Source of the DNA: an uncultured Lachnospiraceae bacterium
Lineage (GTDB): Bacteria > Bacillota_A > Clostridia > Lachnospirales > Lachnospiraceae
NCBI GenBank assembly: GCA_947178085.1
Contig: CAMWWS010000020.1
Span: forward strand, 1 to 15,474
Length of the DNA stretch: 15,474 bases
Direction: 5' to 3'
Shown: piece after piece, positions 1-6,049 of the stretch
Layout of the letters: each line of letters begins with the position of its first letter
How positions within the stretch are numbered: the stretch's first letter is position 1
The notes under the pieces: model-generated
The model's input: the letters and a program-made list of their open reading frames with translations, nothing else
The model's database searches: none
What the model was told of the DNA's origin: nothing
Made by a program: the position numbers and the translations under genes

Positions 1-468
1 GTGCCATTTGACAGTACCCAGAGGAATATTTAGTTCCCGCGCAATATCTGCCTGTCTGTGATTCTCAAAATAATACGCAATCACAATTCTTCTTTGCAGT
101 TTCGAAAGGTAGGCGATTTCACTCCGGAGACGTTGGATTAATTCTGTGTTATCGCCGGAGTCAATCTCAGAATACGGATCCGCTATCAGCTCCGCGACTT
201 CATCAATCGAAACACCGACCATACTTTTCGCAGAGTCGCGGTAATAATTACTGAGTGCATTATGGGCAACGGTCCATATAAATTTACCCATGTCAGCAAC
301 ATCATCCTTAATAAGAAGAGCATGGAATGCCCTTGTCGCAATCTCCTGCGCCAAATCCTCTGCATCATGGATACTTTTACACCTTTTCAAAGCAAAACCG
401 AATATTGGTTTCAGATATTCAGTTATGGTTTTCTCTACGTCCTGTCTGTTCACTTGTTTGTACCTCAT
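1..468 (-). CDS. Sigma-70 family RNA polymerase sigma factor (ECF-like), 3' end cut by window edge
   Basis: An open frame of 156 codons runs from ATG at 466-468 off the left edge with no stop. The translation has a sigma region 2 (about residues 15-75) with the motif DAEDLAQEI and, further on, FIWTVAHNALSNYYRD. A helix-turn-helix like sigma region 4 follows (about residues 120-156) with QRRIVIAYYFENHRQADIA and ending LGTVKWH. Such factors direct RNA polymerase to a small promoter set. The start is the first ATG after an in-frame TGA at 478-480, with a weak GGTGA-type ribosome site about 10 nt upstream. It lies 51 nt downstream of the XRE regulator gene on the same strand, so the two are probably co-transcribed. 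Its target genes cannot be told from this window, and no anti-sigma gene is visible. The family call is firm; the ECF subgroup is unknown. Confidence 0.85.
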   Translation of the reverse strand, partial: MRYKQVNRQDVEKTITEYLKPIFGFALKRCKSIHDAEDLAQEIATRAFHALLIKDDVADMGKFIWTVAHNALSNYYRDSAKSMVGVSIDEVAELIADPYSEIDSGDNTELIQRLRSEIAYLSKLQRRIVIAYYFENHRQADIARELNIPLGTVKWH

Positions 469-480
469 TGAAAGCTTTCA
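469..480. promoter_or_regulatory. 12-bp perfect palindrome touching the sigma-factor start codon
   Basis: TGAAAGCTTTCA is a perfect two-fold symmetric site immediately before the ATG of the sigma-factor gene, overlapping its weak ribosome site. With no spacer it is better suited to binding a dimeric protein than to forming an RNA hairpin. The XRE regulator encoded just upstream is one possible ligand. This is inference: a 12-bp palindrome can occur by chance in AT-rich DNA. Confidence 0.3.
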
Positions 481-519
481 CCAATATAGACACTGAAATC
501 TGAAAGGGTTGGTGCTTTT

Positions 520-1287
520 TTATAATTTATATAAAAAAGATAGCAACAGCGGAATATGAGAAAAGGAGCCTTCAATCCTATACTTTAACCTACCGTCTTC
601 CTCTTTCACAGTCAGCGGCAAGCCTTTCAGAATATTTTCGACATCTACGCTCTTAAGATGCGCCGCATCAGCTATCTCATCAATCGTTGCATAGTAATCG
701 AAATCTGCATTCGTCAAACCGTACAAAGCATACATTACTTTCAGCACACTCAAATCTGAAAATTTCTCCAATGTGATGTTAATATCTCGCAACTGAACTC
801 CATTCGGTGAAACATATCCTTTACCCAGAGAAAAGAATATGCAGTTATCCTTTCTGGCAGTGCTGCCCTCCGGTTCAGAACAGGCAGAGAATCCCCAAGA
901 GGAAACTTCATCAAGCGAATAATCCTTTTCTTTCCATGGAACTCTTTTCTTGTATCCATCTGTTGAGGCCGCTTCATGCAAAAGAGCTGCGATACGATAT
1001 GCATTTTCAAATGCATTCTTTTCAGGCAGCGCAGAGAAATAATCCTTAAGCTTAAGACAAATATCGCCCAAGCCATCCGCGGCTTTATACCCGAGTAGTT
1101 CGTCTACGGAAACATCAAAAAATCTCGCTATATCCGGTAGAATCTGTATATCAGGGCAGCACTGCGCCGACTCCCATTTGGATACAGCCTGGTTAGTTAC
1201 TCCGAGCGCATTTGCAAGTTCTTCCTGTGTAAGTCCTTTCTGCTTTCTAAGGAAAGCAATCTGCTCGTTAACTTTAATTGCAGTCAT
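520..1287 (-). CDS. XRE-family helix-turn-helix transcriptional regulator
   Basis: The 255-residue product has an N-terminal XRE/Cro-type DNA-binding domain (about residues 5-66): IAFLRKQKGLTQEELANALG, then VTNQAVSKWES, then ILPDIARFFDVSVDELLGY. The remaining 190 residues match no family I can name. A stretch near residues 200-235 (ATIDEIADAAHLKSVDVENIL) resembles a second, winged-helix-like segment. I chose the ATG at 1285-1287 because a good ribosome site, TGAGGTAA, lies at 1293-1300. The frame remains open to 1452, but that extension is basic and low-complexity and would cover the likely promoter, so it is rejected. The gene is followed after 51 nt by the sigma-factor gene, giving a two-gene regulatory unit. 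Palindromes around its promoter suggest autoregulation. The family call is firm; the inducer is unknown. Confidence 0.88.
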   Translation of the reverse strand: MTAIKVNEQIAFLRKQKGLTQEELANALGVTNQAVSKWESAQCCPDIQILPDIARFFDVSVDELLGYKAADGLGDICLKLKDYFSALPEKNAFENAYRIAALLHEAASTDGYKKRVPWKEKDYSLDEVSSWGFSACSEPEGSTARKDNCIFFSLGKGYVSPNGVQLRDINITLEKFSDLSVLKVMYALYGLTNADFDYYATIDEIADAAHLKSVDVENILKGLPLTVKEEDGRLKYRIEGSFSHIPLLLSFLYKL

Positions 1288-1312
1288 ATAAATTACCTCA
1301 CTTTTAATTTTA

Positions 1313-1326
1313 TATAGCCGGCTATA
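1313..1326. promoter_or_regulatory. 14-bp perfect palindrome, candidate operator of the XRE gene
   Basis: TATAGCCGGCTATA is perfectly symmetric. It begins 5 bp downstream of the candidate -10 box of the XRE gene, so it covers the expected transcription start. That is the usual place for an autorepressor operator. Which protein binds is inferred, with the XRE product the natural candidate. Confidence 0.45.
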
Positions 1327-1331
1327 ACTAT

Positions 1332-1360
1332 ATTTTACGGATATTCGGCTTTTAAAACAA
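1332..1360 (-). promoter_or_regulatory. Candidate vegetative promoter for the XRE/sigma-factor pair
   Basis: Read on the minus strand, TTGTTT (1355-1360), a 17-bp spacer and TAAAAT (1332-1337) fit a sigma-A promoter. The start would fall near 1325, about 38 nt before the ATG, inside the 14-bp palindrome. Both boxes deviate from consensus, so confidence is moderate. Confidence 0.45.
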
Positions 1361-1383
1361 TAACGCACCGGTTTGATGAGTGT

Positions 1384-1412
1384 ACTATCCGTCCAACCGC
1401 AGGTTGGATAGT
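1384..1412. repeat. Interrupted inverted repeat upstream of the XRE promoter
   Basis: Arms ACTATCC (1384-1390) and GGATAGT (1406-1412) are perfect reverse complements. Between them lies a second nested pair, TCCAACC (1392-1398) and GGTTGGA (1402-1408), around a GCA loop; it overlaps the outer right arm, so only one of the two can form at once. There is no T-tract on either side, which argues against a terminator. It sits about 25 bp upstream of the candidate -35 box and could be a regulator site. Confidence 0.4.
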
Positions 1413-1439
1413 TTATTGTAACATTTTGACCATGACTAT

Positions 1440-1481
1440 AAAAATAAGGCATACCGGACTATAACACCAGATATGCCTTAT
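1440..1481 (-). terminator. Rho-independent terminator of the pyr operon
   Basis: A perfect 10-bp stem forms between plus-strand ATAAGGCATA (1444-1453) and TATGCCTTAT (1472-1481). The 18-nt loop can extend the stem by a further four pairs (CTGG with CCGG on the minus RNA). On the minus strand the 3' arm runs into TTATTTTTATAG. It lies 40 nt past the pyrD stop codon. Confidence 0.8.
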
Positions 1482-1521
1482 CATATCAATCTTTATTAAC
1501 AAATAGCAGAATCACTCATTA

Positions 1522-2424
1522 TTATTCTACTGCCCCTATTATCTCGTGGATATCTTCTATACTGTTACTACGCATGTAAGCCTCTATGCCCTCAATGATT
1601 TCTATCGTTGCATATGGATTGACAAAGTTCATGGCACCTACTGCTATAGCTGAAGCCCCTGCTAACAGAAACTCAATTGCATCCTCCGCGTTCGCAATAC
1701 CGCCCATGCCTATAATCGGAATATTTACAGCATGCGCTGCCTGATATACCATTCTGACTGCTACCGGCTTAATTGCAGGACCTGACAAACCGCCGGTTTT
1801 ATTGGCAAGTACAAATTTTCTTTTATGAATGTCAATTTTCATTCCCGTTATGGTATTTATCATTGAAAGCGCATCCGCACCTGCCGCCTCTGCCGCTTTC
1901 GCCATTTCCGTAATATCCGTTACGTTCGGACTGAGCTTCATAATGACAGGCTGCTTGGCATGCTTTTTTATCTGTGATGTAATATCATACAGGCAGTCTG
2001 CCTTTTGTCCGAAGGCTATGGCTCCTTCCTTTACGTTCGGACATGACACATTAATTTCCAGCAAATCAACCGGCTCATCTGCAAGTCTGTCTACCACTTC
2101 CAGATAATCTTCCACTGTCTTGCCGCATACATTAACTATGACACGCGTATCATAATTTTTCAAAAAGGGAATATCCCTTTCCACGAAAACATCAATGCCC
2201 GGATTCTGCAAGCCTATAGCATTAAGCATTCCTCCATACACTTCCGCTACGCGTGGCGTCGGATTGCCCGACCATGGCACATTGGCGACGCCTTTGGTCA
2301 CTACTGCTCCCAATCTGTTTAAATCCACAAAATCACTATATTCCATTCCGGAACCAAAGGTTCCTGACGCCGTCATAACCGGATTTTTCAGTGTAACTCC
2401 TGCAATTGTAACTTTAGTATTCAT
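1522..2424 (-). CDS. pyrD: Dihydroorotate dehydrogenase B, catalytic (FMN) subunit
   Basis: The 300-residue cytosolic TIM-barrel flavoprotein oxidises dihydroorotate to orotate, step four of UMP synthesis. Visible features are the N-terminal NPVMTASGTFG, VTKGV around Lys44, and NVSCPNVKEGA with Cys128, the active-site base of class 1 enzymes (class 2 uses Ser). IMKLSPNVTDI and the FMN phosphate-binding end GMGGIANAEDAIEFLLAGAS follow. Length matches class 1B enzymes, which work as a heterotetramer with PyrK, and pyrK lies immediately upstream. The ATG at 2422-2424 shares one base with the pyrK stop (TGATG), so translation is probably coupled. An AGGTGG ribosome site lies within the end of pyrK. 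A terminator follows the gene. Class 1B rather than 1A is supported by the pyrK neighbour. Confidence 0.97.
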   Translation of the reverse strand: MNTKVTIAGVTLKNPVMTASGTFGSGMEYSDFVDLNRLGAVVTKGVANVPWSGNPTPRVAEVYGGMLNAIGLQNPGIDVFVERDIPFLKNYDTRVIVNVCGKTVEDYLEVVDRLADEPVDLLEINVSCPNVKEGAIAFGQKADCLYDITSQIKKHAKQPVIMKLSPNVTDITEMAKAAEAAGADALSMINTITGMKIDIHKRKFVLANKTGGLSGPAIKPVAVRMVYQAAHAVNIPIIGMGGIANAEDAIEFLLAGASAIAVGAMNFVNPYATIEIIEGIEAYMRSNSIEDIHEIIGAVE

Positions 2425-3200
2425 CAGATATCCACCTCGTTTGCTTCAAATACCGGACCGTCCGTACAAATACGCGCATTATGCACGTGAGAATGGTGGT
2501 CCACTTCCTTTGTTTTACATACGCAGCCCAGACACGCCCCTACGCCGCATGCCATTCGCTCTTCCAAAGAAATATATGCTTCAATTCCATTATCGGCTGC
2601 ATACTGCTTAATTGCACGTAACATCGGCATCGGACCGCATGCCATGATTACATCCGCATTAAGCCCGTTCTCCTTAATGGCGTCCATAACATTTCCCCTG
2701 CTGCCCACGCTGCCGTCTTCCGTGGCAATATAGACATTTCCGCAATGTCCTAAATCTTCCTTCAGGAATAAATCATTATTCCGATATCCAAGAATAATCT
2801 GCTTTTCGGCATCCAATTCTTTAGCAAGCTGTAACAACGGCGGAATACCAATCCCGCCGCCCATCAGGAATACTCTCTTACCATCACCCTTCTCAAGCGG
2901 AAATCCATTCCCTAATATACCCAGAATATCTACATTATCACCCGCGCGGTAAGAAGAAAACTCCCCGGTTCCCTTACCTGCTACCCGGTATACCAGACGC
3001 AGCCTTCCCTTCTCCTTATCCACCTCGCATATACTTATGGGCCGCGGAAGAAGCGTCGCCGCATTCTTAGGATAAACTGCCACAAACTGCCCCGGATGCG
3101 CATCTAAAGCCAATTCTGTCTCCAACCATAAATCATAGATATTCTCTGCGATTTCCTTTTGCGACACTACTGTCGTTTTAACTTTCTTCTTCTGTGCCAT
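2424..3200 (-). CDS. pyrK: Dihydroorotate dehydrogenase B, electron transfer subunit (FAD, 2Fe-2S)
   Basis: The 258-residue protein passes electrons from PyrD to NAD+. Domains in order: an FAD-binding barrel with LLPRPISICEV (about 51-60) and YRVAGKGTGEFS (71-82); an NAD-binding region starting VFLMGGGIGIPPLLQLA (110-126); and a C-terminal 2Fe-2S loop with Cys218, Cys223, Cys226 and Cys245, in ACGVGACLGC and ARICTDGPVF. All four ligands expected for the family are present. The ATG at 3198-3200 has AGAAAGGA upstream (about 3207-3214). The stop overlaps the pyrD start by one base. The gap to pyrC is 173 bp, unusually wide for this operon, and is largely filled by a long inverted repeat at 3262-3339. 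Confidence 0.97.
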   Translation of the reverse strand: MAQKKKVKTTVVSQKEIAENIYDLWLETELALDAHPGQFVAVYPKNAATLLPRPISICEVDKEKGRLRLVYRVAGKGTGEFSSYRAGDNVDILGILGNGFPLEKGDGKRVFLMGGGIGIPPLLQLAKELDAEKQIILGYRNNDLFLKEDLGHCGNVYIATEDGSVGSRGNVMDAIKENGLNADVIMACGPMPMLRAIKQYAADNGIEAYISLEERMACGVGACLGCVCKTKEVDHHSHVHNARICTDGPVFEANEVDI

Positions 3201-3261
3201 GTTGATTCCTTTCTGCTATATCATTTATTTAGATAATTACAAAACTCTATCTCAATAACCA

Positions 3262-3339
3262 GAACTTGGACTAAATAAACAAAAATGGGGCGTCTCTGCT
3301 CCGCAATGAGCCACATTTTTGTTTATTTTGTTCAAGTTC
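3262..3339. repeat. 78-nt imperfect inverted repeat (26-bp arms) between pyrC and pyrK
   Basis: Arms at 3262-3287 and 3314-3339 match at 24 of 26 positions and include a perfect 15-bp core, AAATAAACAAAAATG paired with CATTTTTGTTTATTT. A further GGC/GCC pairing beyond one mismatch extends the stem. The loop of about 18-26 nt is GC-richer than the arms. On the minus strand the second arm reads CATTTTTGTTTATTT, so it could also act as a terminator or attenuator after pyrC. The arms are far longer than a normal terminator needs. It could instead be a dispersed palindromic element. No second copy is in this window. Confidence 0.8.
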
Positions 3340-3373
3340 GTGACCCGCGATAACATTTTGAAATCACCTAATA

Positions 3374-4666
3374 TCATGCCTTATATACAATCTTCCCATC
3401 ACATATAGTATAGACCACAACTCCCGGCAGCCATTCTCCGACAAACGGCGAATTGCACGACTTAGAGATAAATCCATCCTTTGTCACCTGCCACTTGGCA
3501 TCTTTATCAAAGATAACCAAATCAGCCGGTCCGCCCTCCGCTATATAACCTGCATCCAGATGATAAAATTCCGCAGGCGCCGTACTCATTTTCCGAAGCA
3601 GTTCAGTCATCGAAAGATATCCCGGCATTACCAGTTCCCTGATTCCGAGCGATAATGAGGTTTCCAATCCGATGATTCCGCTTGGCGCTTCTGTAATCGG
3701 TTTTTCCTTTTCTTCCATGCTGTGAGGCGCATGGTCAGTAGCTATCATATCTATCGTACCATCGCGCAGGCCTTCTATAATTGCCATCCTGTCAGCTTCT
3801 TCCCTGAGCGGTGGATTCATTTTTGCCAATGTACCATGTTTTCTGACAGCTTCCTGCGTCAGGGTAAAATGATGCGGCGTAGCTTCAGCAAAAATATGAC
3901 CACTTTTCTTTTTTATCTGTCTGATAAGCTCTACAGCTTCTTTCGTACTGATGTGTTGAATTGATAAATCTGACTCTTCCTCAGCCGCTATTTCAATATC
4001 ACGCTTTACCATATCTATTTCGGCTTCTCTTGGCGAGCCGCCGATTCCCAAGTGTTCCGACACTGTACTGGCATTGATTCCATTATTTGTAATAAATTTA
4101 GGATTTTCCTCATGGAGACTTATTGGTTTGCCAAGCTTTGCAGCTTTTCGCAATGCCTCCCTTAATATATCCTCATCCAAAATGGGAACCCCGTCGTCCG
4201 TAAATCCTGCTGCCCCCGCATTGCTTAAGGATTCCATATCCACTAATTCCTGACCTTTCATCCCCTTAGTGACATTAGCGCAGGTATGTACATTAATTCC
4301 AGTCTTTTTCCCTTTTTTTATGACATAATCAAGCGTTTCTTCATTATCGACAGTCGGTTTAGTATTTGCCATAAGCACTACGGTTGCAAATCCGCCCTTT
4401 GCCGCTGCCGCCGCCCCACTCTCGATATCTTCCTTATAAGTAAATCCCGGGTCCCTGAAATGCACATGCACATCCACAAGCCCCGGTGCTACTACCATAC
4501 CTGCCGCGTCAATATACTCTATATGCCCAGCCCGTATATCTTCATTTGCAGAAAACTTACCCTGTTCCGCAATTTCTGCAATCTTGCCGTCTTTTATCAG
4601 TATATCCCGATACCCTTCCAACCCGGATTTCGGGTCAATTACATATCCGTTCTTAATACAGAGCAT
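3374..4666 (-). CDS. pyrC: Dihydroorotase, type I
   Basis: The 430-residue amidohydrolase cyclises N-carbamoyl-aspartate to dihydroorotate, the step before PyrD/PyrK. Zinc ligands and active-site motifs are all visible: VDVHVHFRDPG (His67, His69), GFTDDGVP (Asp157/158, the bridging region of type I enzymes), ISLHEE (His185), SIQHIS (His238), ATPHHFTL, KMNPPLR, and catalytic Asp311 in ATDHAPH. Length is normal. The ATG at 4664-4666 has AAAGGAGT upstream (4673-4680). A sigma-A promoter at 4704-4732 gives a 5' leader of only about 30 nt. There is therefore no room for a PyrR-type attenuator before pyrC, and none is recognisable between pyrC and pyrK. First gene of the pyrC-pyrK-pyrD unit. Confidence 0.97.
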   Translation of the reverse strand: MLCIKNGYVIDPKSGLEGYRDILIKDGKIAEIAEQGKFSANEDIRAGHIEYIDAAGMVVAPGLVDVHVHFRDPGFTYKEDIESGAAAAAKGGFATVVLMANTKPTVDNEETLDYVIKKGKKTGINVHTCANVTKGMKGQELVDMESLSNAGAAGFTDDGVPILDEDILREALRKAAKLGKPISLHEENPKFITNNGINASTVSEHLGIGGSPREAEIDMVKRDIEIAAEEESDLSIQHISTKEAVELIRQIKKKSGHIFAEATPHHFTLTQEAVRKHGTLAKMNPPLREEADRMAIIEGLRDGTIDMIATDHAPHSMEEKEKPITEAPSGIIGLETSLSLGIRELVMPGYLSMTELLRKMSTAPAEFYHLDAGYIAEGGPADLVIFDKDAKWQVTKDGFISKSCNSPFVGEWLPGVVVYTICDGKIVYKA

Positions 4667-4703
4667 GCTGATACTCCTTTTCTTACTTACCTATATCTGT
4701 TCT

Positions 4704-4732
4704 ATTGTATCACACACACGCTCAATCTTCAA
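4704..4732 (-). promoter_or_regulatory. Sigma-A promoter of the pyr operon
   Basis: On the minus strand TTGAAG (4727-4732), a 17-bp spacer and TACAAT (4704-4709) form a strong match, with TG one base before the -10 (extended -10). The -35 box overlaps the stop codon of the preceding lipoprotein gene. The start would be near 4697, about 31 nt before the pyrC ATG. Confidence 0.75.
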
Positions 4733-5148
4733 TCAAACGCTACCGGCTTATCTACAAATTCAGTTTTTACCACAACATAGGGATAAGACGGAACAAGCCT
4801 CCCTTTTTCCTCCGGTCCCGGACCTATCAGAGTCGTATCTATGTAGACTGCATTTCCTGTTTCATATAAATCATTTACAGCAATACTGTAACCCCCTGTT
4901 TCCTGCTCCCCATATCCTACGCAAATATACAGAAAGCCCTGATCCTGAAATGTCAGTTTAAAAGGTTTTGACTTTTTCTCATCAATCATTGAAAGTAATT
5001 CTTCAGGCAGCTTATCCTCCGCAATTACACTAAACTCTAAGTCTTTAATTTTCTCCATAGGATCCTGCTTTTTACCACAGGCTATCATACTCATGCACAT
5101 TATGCATACGATCAGAACCCTGAATATTCTTTTTTCCAATTCACTCAT
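4729..5148 (-). CDS. Lipoprotein with PrcB-like C-terminal domain
   Basis: The 139-residue product begins with a hydrophobic segment (about 9-23) ending in MIACGKK. Cys24 is thus a likely lipidation site, although Met at lipobox position -3 is unusual. The C-terminal half (about 73-138), GYGEQETGGYSIAVNDL through to SYPYVVVKTEF, resembles the PrcB C-terminal domain. That domain was named from a protease-complex subunit and is common in small secreted Firmicutes proteins. Its role is unclear and no protease gene is nearby. The ATG at 5146-5148 has AAGGAAAG upstream. The gene is divergent from plsC across a 134-bp AT-rich gap. The pyrC promoter overlaps its end, so some read-through into pyr is possible. 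Domain call is moderate, from pattern only. Confidence 0.7.
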   Translation of the reverse strand: MSELEKRIFRVLIVCIMCMSMIACGKKQDPMEKIKDLEFSVIAEDKLPEELLSMIDEKKSKPFKLTFQDQGFLYICVGYGEQETGGYSIAVNDLYETGNAVYIDTTLIGPGPEEKGRLVPSYPYVVVKTEFVDKPVAFD

Positions 5149-5219
5149 AGTAATAAACTTTCCTTAATATTATTATCATTTATTACTAATTTATTATTAA
5201 ACAGAAAAGTCTATTCCTA

Positions 5220-5248
5220 TTGATTAAAAAAGTAAAGTCGGATATAAT
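5220..5248 (+). promoter_or_regulatory. Sigma-A promoter of plsC
   Basis: TTGATT (5220-5225), a 17-bp spacer and a perfect TATAAT (5243-5248) precede plsC by 34 bp. This site overlaps the possible upstream TTG start codon of plsC and is the main reason to reject that start. Confidence 0.75.
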
Positions 5249-5282
5249 AAAAAAATGGTGTATCACTACTCGGAGGAAATAT

Positions 5283-6020
5283 ATGATTCGATTTATTTTA
5301 GTTGTACTTTTTGTCCTGCTGTTTCTTATATGCAGCATCCCATTACTGATTATTGAATACTTTATTGGCAAATTCAATATGGATTTGAAGAACCGCAGTT
5401 CGCTTGCGATCGTCAACTGGGCATTCCGTGGGTGTCTTTTCCTTGCGGGCACCAAGGTGACTGTAATCGGAGAAGAAAATGTACCAAAAGACCAGCCGGT
5501 ACTTTATATCGGCAATCACCGAAGCTATTTTGATATTATAATTACCTATATCAGAGTTCCGAGACCTACCGGCTATATAGCTAAAAAAGAGATGCTGCGG
5601 TATCCGCTTCTGCGTAACTGGATGAAATATCTTCACTGTCTTTTTCTGGACAGAAAAGATTTAAAACAGGGATTAAAAACAATTCTGGAAGGGATTGAAA
5701 AAGTTAAATCCGGCATCTCCATCTGCATTTTCCCTGAAGGAACCAGAAACAGGGTCAATGATACATTTATGCCATTCCGCGAGGGAAGCTTCAAAATCGC
5801 AGAGAAAACGGGCTGTCCTATCATTCCCATGAGTATCAATAATTCCGCCGCTATTTTTGAAGACCATATCCCAAGAATCAAAAAAGCACATGTCATCCTT
5901 GAATATGGCAAACCGATTTATATGAATGAAATGACAAAAGAAGAAAAGAAAGGAATCGGTGCAAAGGTACAGGCAATCATCATGGAAACATACTTCAAGA
6001 ACAAGGAACTGCTGCTTTAA
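5283..6020 (+). CDS. plsC: 1-acyl-sn-glycerol-3-phosphate acyltransferase
   Basis: The 245-residue membrane enzyme transfers an acyl chain to the sn-2 position of lysophosphatidic acid, giving phosphatidic acid for membrane lipids. An N-terminal membrane segment (about 2-27) precedes the acyltransferase domain. The HX4D catalytic motif is NHRSYFD (His79, Asp84). The substrate-binding motif is FPEGTRNR (150-157). IIPMSINNS follows (180-188). Start is ATG 5283-5285 with GGAGG at about 5272-5276. The longer frame from TTG at 5220 is excluded because the promoter lies over it. It is the only plus-strand gene, with its own promoter, and ends 28 bp from the convergent glycoside hydrolase gene. Confidence 0.93.
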   Translation: MIRFILVVLFVLLFLICSIPLLIIEYFIGKFNMDLKNRSSLAIVNWAFRGCLFLAGTKVTVIGEENVPKDQPVLYIGNHRSYFDIIITYIRVPRPTGYIAKKEMLRYPLLRNWMKYLHCLFLDRKDLKQGLKTILEGIEKVKSGISICIFPEGTRNRVNDTFMPFREGSFKIAEKTGCPIIPMSINNSAAIFEDHIPRIKKAHVILEYGKPIYMNEMTKEEKKGIGAKVQAIIMETYFKNKELLL

Positions 6021-6049
6021 CGAATGAACATTCGTGAGGCGGCAGCCTC
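6020..6049. terminator. Two small hairpins between convergent genes, possible weak bidirectional terminator
   Basis: ACGAATG/CATTCGT (6020-6035) and GAGGC/GCCTC (6036-6049) are adjacent perfect inverted repeats lying between the stops of plsC and the glycoside hydrolase gene. The T-tracts that follow are poor in both directions (TAATTTCC on plus, TAAAG on minus). The terminator role is inferred mainly from position. Confidence 0.4.

Noticed and set aside
1288..1452. N-terminal extension of the XRE frame to 1452
   Set aside because: It crosses the candidate promoter and palindrome and has no homology-like content. The internal ATG at 1285-1287 has a good ribosome site, TGAGGTAA.
3201..3373. 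PyrR binding site or riboswitch between pyrC and pyrK
   Set aside because: The conserved PyrR loop sequence is not present; the symmetric arms explain the visible structure.
4286..4961. Plus-strand frames opposite pyrC and the PrcB-like gene
   Set aside because: Both cross real minus-strand genes and the pyrC promoter and have no recognisable domain; they are shadows.
5220..5282. TTG start for plsC
   Set aside because: The TTG is the -35 box of a TTGATT-17-TATAAT promoter, so it would not be in the mRNA. ATG 5283 has GGAGG upstream.
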